Source: Betaproteobacteria bacterium (GTDB lineage: Bacteria; Pseudomonadota; Gammaproteobacteria; Burkholderiales; Burkholderiaceae_C). From it: a stretch of 64,000 nt of DNA. Within the stretch, counting starts at the first letter, position 1. Each line of letters starts with the position of its first letter. Made by a program: the position numbers and the translations under genes. The stretch lies in NCBI GenBank assembly GCA_009921265.1, contig RFYV01000002.1, positions 49,393-113,392 on the forward strand. The letters run 5' to 3'. Positions 1 through 9,563 of this stretch are shown here, piece after piece. Below the pieces are notes generated by a model that worked only from the letters and a program-made list of their open reading frames with translations, searched no databases and was not told where the DNA came from.

Positions 1-1054
1 GCACTTCAATGTTGTTGCCGTGCACGGTGCTTGAAAAACCGCATTGAGGTGATAGGGCCAATTGTTCCATCGGCGCATATTTGGCCGCTTCTTCAATGCG
101 TCGTTTTAGTGAATCTTTGTTTTCGAGTTGATCAAATTTGGTGGTGACCAAACCGAGAACAACTAATTTACCTTTGGGTAAAAAACGCAAAGGTTTGAAA
201 TCACCGCTTCTGTCGTCGTCGTATTCCAAGAAATACGCGTCGATATCCATCTCAGACAACAACGCTTCAGCAACAGGTTCGTAGTTGCCAGCCGCGGCGT
301 GCGTGCTTTTGAAATTACCACGACACAAATGCATAGCCAGAGTCATACCTTTTGGTTTTTGTGCAACTACCTGATTAATGAAAGACGCGTAACGATGTGG
401 CAATTCATTGGGATCATCGCCCCGCGCACGCGCGGCTTCGCGCATTTTTTCGTCACACAGGTAAGCCAAGTTGGTGTCATCCATTTGGACATACTTGCAG
501 CCAGCAGCAGCGAGTGAACGCAACTCGTCGCCATAGGCCTTGGCAACATCGTCATAAAAAGCGGGATCGAGTTCAGGATAGGCTTGTTTGTTGATGCCCG
601 CGCGACCGCCTCTGAAGTGAAGCATGGTGGGTGAAGGAATCGTTACCTTGGGTGTATGACCCGCACTAACTTTACTTTTTAAATATTGAAAATCGGCCAA
701 TTGAATGTCTTTGGCGTGACGAACCTTGTCAATGACGCGAATCACTGGAGGTGCGAGTTCTTCTGTGCCATCGGGTTTGCGAATGGTCACAGGAATATCT
801 GTTTTGACGCCACCCAGTTGTTCTAAAAAATCGATATGAAAATAGGTGCGACGAAACTCACCATCGGTGATGCTCTTGAGACCCACATCTTCTTGAAATT
901 GAATGATTTCATCGATGGCTTTGTCCTCTACTTTGCGCAATTGCTCGGGCGCGATTTCCCCTTTGGCTTTTTTCTCGCGAGCTTCTAAAAGATAGGCAGG
1001 ACGCAAAAAACTGCCGACGTGGTCGAAACGGGCGGGTAGGTGGGGAATACTCAT
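1..1054 (-). CDS. MetE-like cobalamin-independent methionine synthase family protein (partial, continues beyond left edge)
   Basis: Hand translation of the minus strand from ATG at 1054 gives an uninterrupted frame MSIPHLPARFDHVGSFLRPAYLLEAREKKAKGEIAPEQLRKVEDKAI...FQEDVGLKSITDGEFRRTYFHIDFLE...; typical of the YxjG/MetE-like family. Missing from the ORF track because no stop lies inside the window. Confidence 0.85.
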   Translation of the reverse strand, partial: MSIPHLPARFDHVGSFLRPAYLLEAREKKAKGEIAPEQLRKVEDKAIDEIIQFQEDVGLKSITDGEFRRTYFHIDFLEQLGGVKTDIPVTIRKPDGTEELAPPVIRVIDKVRHAKDIQLADFQYLKSKVSAGHTPKVTIPSPTMLHFRGGRAGINKQAYPELDPAFYDDVAKAYGDELRSLAAAGCKYVQMDDTNLAYLCDEKMREAARARGDDPNELPHRYASFINQVVAQKPKGMTLAMHLCRGNFKSTHAAAGNYEPVAEALLSEMDIDAYFLEYDDDRSGDFKPLRFLPKGKLVVLGLVTTKFDQLENKDSLKRRIEEAAKYAPMEQLALSPQCGFSSTVHGNNIEV

Positions 1055-1239
1055 GGAAACTCCTGATTTTTGATTGTGCAGATAATAACCGCAAGATTTT
1101 GAATGATTGTTAACTTTTGAGTTAATGAATCAACTATTGGTTCAACAACCTTTTACTAAACAGTCTAAAATTGCTCTTTTATGTCATGCATGTGTCAACG
1201 CATCTTTTTGGTTGCATCAAAACTTTTGGAGACCTCTCA

Positions 1240-2403
1240 ATGAAAAAACGATTCTTTCTTCGCACCTTGGTAGCGAGCATGGCTTTAACTGGCGTCGCTT
1301 ATGCACAAGACTCACTCAAAATTGGTTTGATTTTGCCAATGACAGGTCAGCAAGCTTCTACAGGTAAACAAATTGAAGCGGCGGCTCGCTTGTACATGGC
1401 ACAAAATGGAGCCACTGTTGCTGGCAAAAAAGTCGAATTGATTGTTAAAGACGACGGTGGTATTCCAGACGCCAGCAAACGTATTGCACAAGAGTTGGTG
1501 GTCAATGACAAAGTCAATGTGATTGCAGGATTTGGTTTAACACCCATTGCATTGGCTGTTGCACCCATTGCAACGCAATCCAAAACACCATTGGTGGTGA
1601 TGGCCGCAGCCACATCCATCATCACAGAAGCTTCGCCTTACATCATTCGCACCAGTTTCACGTTGCCACAAGCTTCAGTTGCGATGGCCGATTGGGCTCC
1701 CAAAAACGGCATCAAAAAAGTCGTGTCATTGGTGAGTGACTATGGTCCTGGTATCGATGCTGAAAGATTTTTTAAAGATCGTTTGATGTTTAACGGCGGT
1801 CAAGTGGTTGAGAGTTTGCGCGTGCCTTTGCGCAATCCCGATTTCGCACCCTTCTTGCAAAAAGTGCGTGATATCAAGCCCGATGCGTTGTTTGTGTTTG
1901 TGCCATCAGGCGCAGGTGCGGCAGTGATGAAGCAATTTTTAGAGCGTGGCATGGACAAAGCAGGTATCAAACTCATTGGTACAGGCGACCTCACCGATGA
2001 CGACCAACTCAATGACATGGGCGACGGCGCATTGGGCGTGGTCACATCACACCATTACTCAGCTGCTCATCCATCTGCGCTCAACAAAAAATTTGTTGAC
2101 GCTTTCCAAAAAGCCAACAAGGGTATGCGTCCCAACTTCATGGCCGTAGGTGGCTATGACGGTATGCGCGTGATTTACGAAGCTTTCAAAGCCACCAAGG
2201 GCAAAGGCAATGGCGATGAATTGCTTGCTGCCATGAAGGGTCAAATTTTTGAGAGCCCACGCGGCCCAATGTTTATTGACGCTCAAACACGTGATGTGGT
2301 TCACAACATGTACATGCGCAAAGTTGAGAAAAAAGACGGCCAGCTGTTCAATATTGAGTTTGATCTCATCAAAGACATGAAGGACCCTGGCAAAACCAAA
2401 TAA
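1240..2403 (+). CDS. Branched-chain amino acid/aromatic-type ABC transporter substrate-binding protein
   Basis: Signal peptide MKKRFFLRTLVASMALTGVAYAQ; periplasmic LivK-type fold (LKIGLILPMTGQQASTGKQIEAAARLYMAQNG); start set at the internal ATG at 1240. Confidence 0.9.
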   Translation: MKKRFFLRTLVASMALTGVAYAQDSLKIGLILPMTGQQASTGKQIEAAARLYMAQNGATVAGKKVELIVKDDGGIPDASKRIAQELVVNDKVNVIAGFGLTPIALAVAPIATQSKTPLVVMAAATSIITEASPYIIRTSFTLPQASVAMADWAPKNGIKKVVSLVSDYGPGIDAERFFKDRLMFNGGQVVESLRVPLRNPDFAPFLQKVRDIKPDALFVFVPSGAGAAVMKQFLERGMDKAGIKLIGTGDLTDDDQLNDMGDGALGVVTSHHYSAAHPSALNKKFVDAFQKANKGMRPNFMAVGGYDGMRVIYEAFKATKGKGNGDELLAAMKGQIFESPRGPMFIDAQTRDVVHNMYMRKVEKKDGQLFNIEFDLIKDMKDPGKTK

Positions 2404-2409
2404 GTCTGC

Positions 2410-3273
2410 ATGCTGACGATTCTCTTTGACGGCATTGCCTACGGTATGCTGTTGTTTATTTTGGCTGTGGGTTTAGCAGTCACCATGGGCTTGATGAATT
2501 TTATTAATCTGGCTCATGGTGCATTTGCGATGGCAGGCGGTTACATCACGGTGTTGTTGATGCAACATGCAAGCGTGCCGTTTTTAGCATGTTTGCCCAT
2601 TGCTTTTATTGTGCCCGCTTTATTGGGCGCATTGTTAGAAAAAACTTTGTATCGGCGCATGTACAGCAAGCCGCATTTAGATCAGGTTTTATTTTCGATT
2701 GGCCTGACATTTATGGCGGTGGCCAGCATTGATTATTTTGTGGGTTCTTCACCGCAAATCATTCAGCTACCCGAATACCTCAAAGGCCGCACTGAATTAT
2801 GGGATGGCGCGTTAGGCATGGGTCACTATCGTTTATGCATCATTGCAGTTTGTGCGTTGCTCACGGTGTTGTTGCAGTCGGTGTTGTCGCAAACTCGATT
2901 TGGTAGTCGACTTCGCGCATCGGTGGATGATCAGCGTGTGGCCGCAGGTTTAGGCATTGATGTGAATGTTGTTTTTCTTGTGACCTTTGCTGTGGGCTCG
3001 GGCCTTGCAGGATTGGGTGGAGCGATGGGTGCAGAAGTGTTGGGTTTGGATCCCATCTTTCCACTCAAGTTCATGATTTATTTTTTAATCGTGGTGGCTG
3101 TGGGTGGTACATCGTCCATCACGGGGCCTTTGCTCGCCGCCTTGTTATTGGGTATTGCCGATGTGGCGGGTAAATATTACATACCCAAACTCGGCGCATT
3201 CATAGTTTATTCGTTGATGATTGTTGTTCTGATTTGGCGACCACAGGGTTTGTTCTCGCGAGGTAGCAAATGA
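2410..3273 (+). CDS. livH: Branched-chain-type ABC transporter permease (LivH family)
   Basis: GIAYGMLLFILAVGLAVTMGLMNFINLAHGAFAMAGGY typical LivH start; in liv gene order. Confidence 0.9.
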   Translation: MLTILFDGIAYGMLLFILAVGLAVTMGLMNFINLAHGAFAMAGGYITVLLMQHASVPFLACLPIAFIVPALLGALLEKTLYRRMYSKPHLDQVLFSIGLTFMAVASIDYFVGSSPQIIQLPEYLKGRTELWDGALGMGHYRLCIIAVCALLTVLLQSVLSQTRFGSRLRASVDDQRVAAGLGIDVNVVFLVTFAVGSGLAGLGGAMGAEVLGLDPIFPLKFMIYFLIVVAVGGTSSITGPLLAALLLGIADVAGKYYIPKLGAFIVYSLMIVVLIWRPQGLFSRGSK

Positions 3274-4238
3274 GCGCGATTCAAACATCCATCATGGCGC
3301 CAAGCCGATTCAAATCGTGGGAACTCATGGTTTGGGTGGTTGCATTTGTAATGCCATTTTTGATGCCTAATCATTCATTACTCATCAGTGAAATTGCAAT
3401 CACTGCATTGTTTGCTTTGTCATTGGATTTGGTATTGGGATACACAGGCATTGTTTCTTTGGGTCATGCCGCATTTTTTGGAATGGGCGCGTATGCTGCT
3501 GCCTTGTTTGCCAAACACGTCAATCCAGATCCCTCTTTTGGTTTGGTCATTGCATTGGCGGTCACAACAGCATTGGGTGCATTTTGCAGTCTCACCATCA
3601 TGCGAGGTTCAGACCTCACGCGTTTGATGGTCACATTAGGCATGGCTTTGATTTTGCAAGAGTTAGCCAACAAACTCGATTGGCTCACCGGAGGTGCTGA
3701 TGGTTTGCAGGGCGTCATGATGGGACCCGTGCTGGGTCGCTTTGAATTTGATTTGTATGGTCAAACGGCAGCGTGGTATGCCATCACGGTGGCTTTGTTA
3801 TTTTTTATTTTGATGCGTCGGTGGCTCAGTTCATCGTTTGGTGCTAACTTGCAAGCCATTCGCGATAACCGATTGCGCGCCATGTCGATTGGTATTCATG
3901 TGCATTCGCATTTAGCCATTGTGTATACGGTTGCTGCTGCAGTGGCAGGCGTTGCTGGCGGATTGCATGCGCAAACCACAGGTTTTGCATCACTTGATGT
4001 TTTTAGTTTTGATCGTTCTGCCGATTTGATGTTGATGTTGGTGATCGGTGGCACAGGATGGTTATGGGGTGGCATTGCAGGTGCGGTTGTTTTTAAATTT
4101 TTGCACAGCATTATATCAGCCATCACACCGCAATACTGGACATTTTGGATTGGTTTATTTTTAGTTGTGTTAGTTTCAGTTGGGCGCGAAAAATTTATTC
4201 GTCCTTGGACTTGGTTTAAAAAAGAGGGTGCGCCATGA
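3270..4238 (+). CDS. livM: Branched-chain-type ABC transporter permease (LivM family)
   Basis: LDLVLGYTGIVSLGHAAFFGMGAYAAAL motif; 4-bp overlap with the preceding gene. Confidence 0.9.
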   Translation: MSAIQTSIMAPSRFKSWELMVWVVAFVMPFLMPNHSLLISEIAITALFALSLDLVLGYTGIVSLGHAAFFGMGAYAAALFAKHVNPDPSFGLVIALAVTTALGAFCSLTIMRGSDLTRLMVTLGMALILQELANKLDWLTGGADGLQGVMMGPVLGRFEFDLYGQTAAWYAITVALLFFILMRRWLSSSFGANLQAIRDNRLRAMSIGIHVHSHLAIVYTVAAAVAGVAGGLHAQTTGFASLDVFSFDRSADLMLMLVIGGTGWLWGGIAGAVVFKFLHSIISAITPQYWTFWIGLFLVVLVSVGREKFIRPWTWFKKEGAP

Positions 4239-4999
4239 TTCAAGCCCCCATCGTGTTGGAGTGTCAAAACTTAGTCAAACGATTTGGCGGTATTGCTGCC
4301 ACACAACACGTGAGTTTGCAATTGCACCAAGGTGCAAGACACGCACTGATCGGTCCCAACGGCGCAGGAAAAACAACTCTCATCAATTTATTAACAGGTG
4401 TATTACAGCCCTCTGAGGGAAGCATTCAACTCTTGGGTGAAGACATCACACAATTAGCGCTGTATCTACGCGTTCGTCGTGGCATGGTGCGAACCTTTCA
4501 AATCAATCAACTCTTTGATTCATTCACGCCTTTGCAAACATTGGCTATGACGGTATCGCAACACTTGGGATTGGGTTCTAAATGGTGGAAGCCCATTGGT
4601 ACCGATGCACGTGTGATCGATCGTTGCGAAGCCTTGCTAGAGCAATTTCATTTAACCGAAGTAATGAATCAACCCACGCGCGTGCTGGCTTACGGTAAGC
4701 GTCGTTTGTTAGAAATTGCAATTGCATTGGCGTGTGAGCCGCGTGTTTTGTTATTGGATGAACCCGTTGCAGGAGTGCCAGCTGGCGAGCGCAAAGAATT
4801 GTTGCGCACGGTATCCGCGTTGCCCGCCGATGTTTCTATTTTGTTGATCGAGCACGACATGGATTTGGTGTTTAGTTTTGCCAATCGCATGACGGTGTTG
4901 GTCAATGGTGCGGTGCTCACGGAAGGCACGCCCGAACAAATTGCCAACGACGATAAAGTGCGTGAAGTTTATTTGGGGCAATCGCATGTCAACGCTTAA
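4235..4999 (+). CDS. livG: Branched-chain-type ABC transporter ATP-binding protein (LivG family)
   Basis: Walker A GPNGAGKTT, Walker B LLLDEPVAGV, H-loop IEHDMDLVF. Confidence 0.92.
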   Translation: MIQAPIVLECQNLVKRFGGIAATQHVSLQLHQGARHALIGPNGAGKTTLINLLTGVLQPSEGSIQLLGEDITQLALYLRVRRGMVRTFQINQLFDSFTPLQTLAMTVSQHLGLGSKWWKPIGTDARVIDRCEALLEQFHLTEVMNQPTRVLAYGKRRLLEIAIALACEPRVLLLDEPVAGVPAGERKELLRTVSALPADVSILLIEHDMDLVFSFANRMTVLVNGAVLTEGTPEQIANDDKVREVYLGQSHVNA

Positions 5000-5696
5000 T
5001 GGTTTACACATCTCTCATTTAAGCGCTGGCTATGGTGAAGCCATTATCTTGAACGATGTGAATCTCAGCTTGAGTGAAGGCCAAACATTGGCTTTGCTCG
5101 GTCGCAATGGCACAGGCAAAACCACACTCATCAATACGATTGTGGGTGTGACGCGTCAACACGCGGGTCAGATTTCTTTAAATGGTAAAACTTTACATAC
5201 AGTGCCCGTGCATCAACGTGCGGGTGCAGGTATTGGTTGGGTGCCGCAAGAGCGAAATATTTTTAAATCTCTTGCCGTGCACGAAAACTTAACAGCGGTT
5301 GCAAGGCCAGGCGCTTGGACGCCAGAGCGAGTGTACGAGATGTTCCCTCGATTGGCTGAGCGAAAAAAAAATCTAGGCACGCAACTGTCAGGGGGCGAAC
5401 AACAAATGTTGGCTGTGGGTCGCGCGTTGGTACTCAATCCTCAATTGTTGTTGCTCGATGAGCCTCTAGAAGGATTAGCGCCGATTGTGGTGGAAGAATT
5501 ATTGCGCGCCATTAAACGCATCACGCGCGATGAAGGTATGTCAGCCATCATTGTGGAGCAACATCCGCAAGCGATTTTGGCTATCAGTCACTGTGCGGTG
5601 GTGCTTGATCAAGGAACCGTGGTTCATCAAGGTGAGGCGTCTGATTTGCTAGCGCAACCCGATTTGTTGGATCGATTATTGGGTGTCGCGCGTTAA
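4986..5696 (+). CDS. livF: Branched-chain-type ABC transporter ATP-binding protein (LivF family)
   Basis: Walker A GRNGTGKTT, signature LSGGEQQM, Walker B LLLDEPLEGLAP; start set at the ATG at 4986. Confidence 0.92.
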   Translation: MSTLNGLHISHLSAGYGEAIILNDVNLSLSEGQTLALLGRNGTGKTTLINTIVGVTRQHAGQISLNGKTLHTVPVHQRAGAGIGWVPQERNIFKSLAVHENLTAVARPGAWTPERVYEMFPRLAERKKNLGTQLSGGEQQMLAVGRALVLNPQLLLLDEPLEGLAPIVVEELLRAIKRITRDEGMSAIIVEQHPQAILAISHCAVVLDQGTVVHQGEASDLLAQPDLLDRLLGVAR

Positions 5697-5719
5697 ATAT
5701 TTTTATCTAAGGATTTCAA

Positions 5720-6742
5720 ATGAAAACATCTCAAACCAATTTAAATCGCACAACAGCCTTCAAGCGTCGACAACTTCTTCAGCTATCAACTGTATTGATG
5801 CTGTCTGCTACATGCGCATTACCCAGTTTTGCACAATCTACTTTTCCAAATAAACCTCTCAAGATTGTGGTGCCCAATGCAGCAGGTGGTGCGGCCGATA
5901 TCACTGCGCGCACAGTTGCTCAAAAACTATCAGAGGCACTGGGTCAACCCGTGTTGATTGAAAACAAACCGAGTGCGGGCGGCATCGTCGCAGCAGAGCA
6001 AGTGGTCAGGTCCGATCCCGATGGTTACACAATTTTATTGATTTCAAGTGGTACAGCGGTTAGCGCTGCATTGTTCAAAACATTACCCTTTGATACGGTC
6101 AAAGACTTCACGCCTGTTTCTAAGTTGGCAAGCTTTGACTTGGTATTAGCCGTTTCTGAAGCAGGACGATTTAAAACCTATCCTGAGTTGTTGGCTTACG
6201 CTCGCGCCAATCCAGGCAAACTCAATATCGGTACACCTCAAGTGGGCACAACGCAAAACTTAGCCGCCGAATTATTTTTATCATCATCCGGTATCACTGC
6301 ACAAATCGTTCCATTCAATGGAACACCTCCCGTGATTACTGCTTTGCGTGGTGGTGAAATTGATGCGATGATCGATATTTTGGGCCCGTTGATGACGCAA
6401 GTTCAATCCAAATCATTGCGCCCTGTTGCATTGCTCAGCGATAAACGCTCACCCTTATTGCCCGATGTTCCTATTGCGATGGAAGCGGGTGGCAGTTTGG
6501 CTAATTTTCAAGCAACAAGTTGGAATGGATTGGCTGTGCCTTCTAAAACACCACGTGATGTGGTGATGAGACTCAACAAAGAATTGCAAGCGGTGTTGTC
6601 TCAGCCTGATGTCAAAAAACGTTTGGGTGATTTGAGTTTGTATGCGCAAGGCAGTACGCCTGAGCAAGCAGCCGAGATTTTAAATGCTGATATTCGCAAG
6701 TGGACGGACGTGATCTCCAAAGCCAAAATTCAAAAACAATAA
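5720..6742 (+). CDS. Tripartite tricarboxylate transporter (Bug/TctC family) substrate-binding protein
   Basis: FPNKPLKIVVPNAAGGAADITARTVAQKLSEALGQPVLIENKPSAGG motif. Confidence 0.92.
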   Translation: MKTSQTNLNRTTAFKRRQLLQLSTVLMLSATCALPSFAQSTFPNKPLKIVVPNAAGGAADITARTVAQKLSEALGQPVLIENKPSAGGIVAAEQVVRSDPDGYTILLISSGTAVSAALFKTLPFDTVKDFTPVSKLASFDLVLAVSEAGRFKTYPELLAYARANPGKLNIGTPQVGTTQNLAAELFLSSSGITAQIVPFNGTPPVITALRGGEIDAMIDILGPLMTQVQSKSLRPVALLSDKRSPLLPDVPIAMEAGGSLANFQATSWNGLAVPSKTPRDVVMRLNKELQAVLSQPDVKKRLGDLSLYAQGSTPEQAAEILNADIRKWTDVISKAKIQKQ

Positions 6743-6753
6743 CGATTGCGTGC

Positions 6754-7647
6754 ATGAAAAAAATTCAACGCATTGGAGTGATGGGTTATGGAGAAGTTGG
6801 TAAAACCTTTGCATTGGGTTTGATCCCGCACGTGCAGAGCATATTGATGTGGGACATCAAGCTCAGCGATGCATCGCAAGCTGTCGAATTAACAAATCAT
6901 GCCAAAATGTACGGTATTGCTGTTGCGCAGTCGGTACAAGACTTGTGTTCCCATAGCGATTTGATTATTTCTTGTGTCACCGCTTCGCAAACCAAAGTGG
7001 TTGCTCAGTCGGTTGCGTCATTCATTTCAAAAGATACATTTTTTTTAGATTTGAATTCTGCGTCGCCAGGCACTAAACAATCGTGCAGTGACATCATCAA
7101 CGCTGCAGGCGGTGTTTATGTAGAGGCGGGTGTGATGACTTCGGTGCCACCTTATGGCATTCGCGTGCCCATGTTGTTGGGTGGTAAAGAGGCGCATCAA
7201 TTACAAATAGTTCTGGCTGATTGGGGTTGCGATGTCAACACCGTTTCTGATCAACTGGGAGTGGCCAGCGCCATCAAAATGTGTCGCAGCATCATGATCA
7301 AAGGACTCGAAGCCTTGGTGATTGAGAGTTACACAACGGCAAGACATTACGGCGTTGAAGATCACATGTTGGCAACGATGGCTGAAACTTTCCCCACCAT
7401 CGATTGGCCCAAGCAAGGCGCTTATTTTTACAGCCGGGTTGTTCAACACGGCAAGCGTCGCGCAGAAGAAATGCGCGAATCGGCTTTGACTGTTGAGGAA
7501 ACTGGCGTTGTATCCACCCTCACGAGTGCGATTGCTACCAAACACGATTGGATTGCAGGTTTGGCTCGCGATGGAATCTTTGACAATTTGCCAGCAAAGC
7601 CTGTTTGGCAAGATTACGCAGACCGATTGGTCAAACATCACAAATAA
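6754..7647 (+). CDS. NAD(P)-dependent oxidoreductase, 6-phosphogluconate dehydrogenase-like with a DUF1932-type C-terminus
   Basis: Rossmann motif IGVMGYGEVGKTFA; start at the ATG at 6754. Confidence 0.8.
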   Translation: MKKIQRIGVMGYGEVGKTFALGLIPHVQSILMWDIKLSDASQAVELTNHAKMYGIAVAQSVQDLCSHSDLIISCVTASQTKVVAQSVASFISKDTFFLDLNSASPGTKQSCSDIINAAGGVYVEAGVMTSVPPYGIRVPMLLGGKEAHQLQIVLADWGCDVNTVSDQLGVASAIKMCRSIMIKGLEALVIESYTTARHYGVEDHMLATMAETFPTIDWPKQGAYFYSRVVQHGKRRAEEMRESALTVEETGVVSTLTSAIATKHDWIAGLARDGIFDNLPAKPVWQDYADRLVKHHK

Positions 7648-7687
7648 GAATACTTAATGACTATAAAATGCGTTAGGCTATAGGCCA

Positions 7688-8512
7688 ATGGATATTTTTA
7701 TTGCGGCCTTGATTGGTCTACAAATGGGTAGCTTTCTCAACTTGCTCGTGTGGCGTTTGCCACTCATGATGGAGTGTGAGTGGGCGCAAGAGCATGCGCA
7801 ATACAGCGGTTCACCTTTGCCAGAACAAGCCGCCTTCAATTTATTTTTTCCACGATCGCATTGCCCCGCTTGCAAAACCACTTTGCGCGTGCGCGATTTA
7901 ATTCCTATATTGAGTTATTTATTTTTAAAAGGAAAGTGCGCGCATTGCGGCACGTCCATTTCTGTTCGTTATCCGTTGGTTGAGATCGTGGTGGCGCTTG
8001 CTTGGGCAGGGTGTGCATACAAATGGGGGCTTACGTGGCAGGCATTGGCATTGGCCTTGTGTGTGAGTGTACTCATTGCATTGGCACTCATCGATCTGGA
8101 CACCATGTATTTACCCGACAGCATCACATTGCCATTGATATGGTCGGGACTTATTGCTTCTTCTTTGGGATGGACCTCGGTTTCACTTGTGGATGCGATG
8201 TGGGGCGCAGTCGCGGGCTATCTCAGTTTGTGGTTGGTGTATCAAATCTTTTTACGCGTCACAGGTAAAGAAGGTATGGGCGCGGGTGACTTCAAGTTGT
8301 TGGCCGCCTTGGGTGCCTGGTTGGGATGGATGGCTTTGCCAGGCATTGTTTTTTTTGCATCATTGGTGGGTGTACTCATGGCGATTATTTTGCGTATCAC
8401 GCAAAAAATCAAAGCAGATGCACCTTTTCCTTTTGGCCCCTATCTGGTACTAGCGGGCTTGATCAGTGTTTATGGTGTATCCATCACCGATTATTTGGGC
8501 TTGATTTTTTAA
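7688..8512 (+). CDS. pilD: Prepilin peptidase / N-methyltransferase (type IV leader peptidase)
   Basis: GSFLNLLVWRLP, CPAC/CAHC zinc motif, GAGDFKLLAALGAWLG. Confidence 0.9.
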   Translation: MDIFIAALIGLQMGSFLNLLVWRLPLMMECEWAQEHAQYSGSPLPEQAAFNLFFPRSHCPACKTTLRVRDLIPILSYLFLKGKCAHCGTSISVRYPLVEIVVALAWAGCAYKWGLTWQALALALCVSVLIALALIDLDTMYLPDSITLPLIWSGLIASSLGWTSVSLVDAMWGAVAGYLSLWLVYQIFLRVTGKEGMGAGDFKLLAALGAWLGWMALPGIVFFASLVGVLMAIILRITQKIKADAPFPFGPYLVLAGLISVYGVSITDYLGLIF

Positions 8513-9432
8513 TTCGCTGTTGCGTGGGATTTCAAAATACGACGCGCAGTTTGTTGCACCAATTCAAGCGTTGTATCCAATGTCAAACTGCTGGCGCGCT
8601 TGGCACTCGTCACCAGTAGCAGTGGTATATGCAATGTTGGTTTTGTAATCGTAATCACTCGATAGGCAGATGGTCGAATTGAGTGAGCCACCGCATTGCG
8701 AGTGAGGATGGCGTGACCTGCACCGTCAGCAACCAAATCCAAAATAGAACTCACACCATCAATTTCTAAATGAATGGTGGGCTTGCAATGATGCAAAGCC
8801 ATTTGTGATTCAAGATGCATACGAATGGCGTTGGGTCGACTCGGAATGACCAGCGGTAGTTTTGCTATTTCTTTGAGTGCAATCGGTGAGGGCGGTGGAT
8901 CTTCTTGCAAACCTGCGGGTCGACGTTGCACCAATACCAACTCTTCATCTAACAAAGGCTCAATGGTGAGACCATCGTTGTTTTGCGCGTTGTACAACAA
9001 AGCCATGTCGAGTCTGCCGTTTAACAAACTTTCTTGCATGTCGGCGCTGAAGCCTTCGCGAATCGTCAGTTGTGCATCGGGCAAATGTTTTTGAAAGGCG
9101 TGCGTGAGTGGCACTGTTAATGCGTGCGCCACGCTCGGTGGTAATCCCAATGCAATGCGTCCACTCAAGTCACCACGCATACGACCCAAATCTTCTTGCG
9201 CGCGCGAAACTTGATGCAAAATCCCGCGCGCATGATCGAGCAACAATTTGCCAGCGGCCGTGGGCAATGCGCCGCGGCCATTTCTAATCAATAGGCTTTG
9301 ACGCAACTCCACTTCTAACAATCGTACTTGTCTGCTCAAAGCGGGTTGTGCAATGCCTAATTTTTGAGCAGCACGTGTAAAGCTGCCGTCCTCGGCCACT
9401 GCTACAAAATATTCGAGTTGCTTGACGTCCAT
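8509..9432 (-). CDS. LysR-family transcriptional regulator, likely regulator of the adjacent pmd operon
   Basis: MDVKQLEYFVAVAEDGSFTRAAQKLGIAQPALSRQVRLLE HTH; divergent from pmdU. Confidence 0.9.
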   Translation of the reverse strand: MDVKQLEYFVAVAEDGSFTRAAQKLGIAQPALSRQVRLLEVELRQSLLIRNGRGALPTAAGKLLLDHARGILHQVSRAQEDLGRMRGDLSGRIALGLPPSVAHALTVPLTHAFQKHLPDAQLTIREGFSADMQESLLNGRLDMALLYNAQNNDGLTIEPLLDEELVLVQRRPAGLQEDPPPSPIALKEIAKLPLVIPSRPNAIRMHLESQMALHHCKPTIHLEIDGVSSILDLVADGAGHAILTRNAVAHSIRPSAYRVITITKPTLHIPLLLVTSAKRASSLTLDTTLELVQQTARRILKSHATAN

Positions 9433-9449
9433 GGATAGATCCTAAATGA

Positions 9450-9484
9450 ATATCAAAGTATAAGATATAACAATATGATATATC
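9450..9484. promoter_or_regulatory. Candidate LysR operator: two overlapping inverted repeats
   Basis: ATATC-N9-GATAT (9450-9468, contains T-N11-A) and GATATA-N9-TATATC (9464-9484) in the divergent regulator/pmdU spacer. Confidence 0.55.
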
Positions 9485-9563
9485 AGATAGTGGGTGAAAG
9501 GGCTAGTCCACACCTACTTGTATCAAGACAATGAGTATATTTATATGATTTTTGGAATCAGCC

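Noticed and set aside
367-594. Small ORFs at 299-594
   Set aside because: They lie over the open minus-strand MetE-like frame that reaches the window edge.
7201-7641. 146-aa minus-strand ORF inside the PGDH-like gene
   Set aside because: Antisense shadow of a supported CDS with no recognisable domain.
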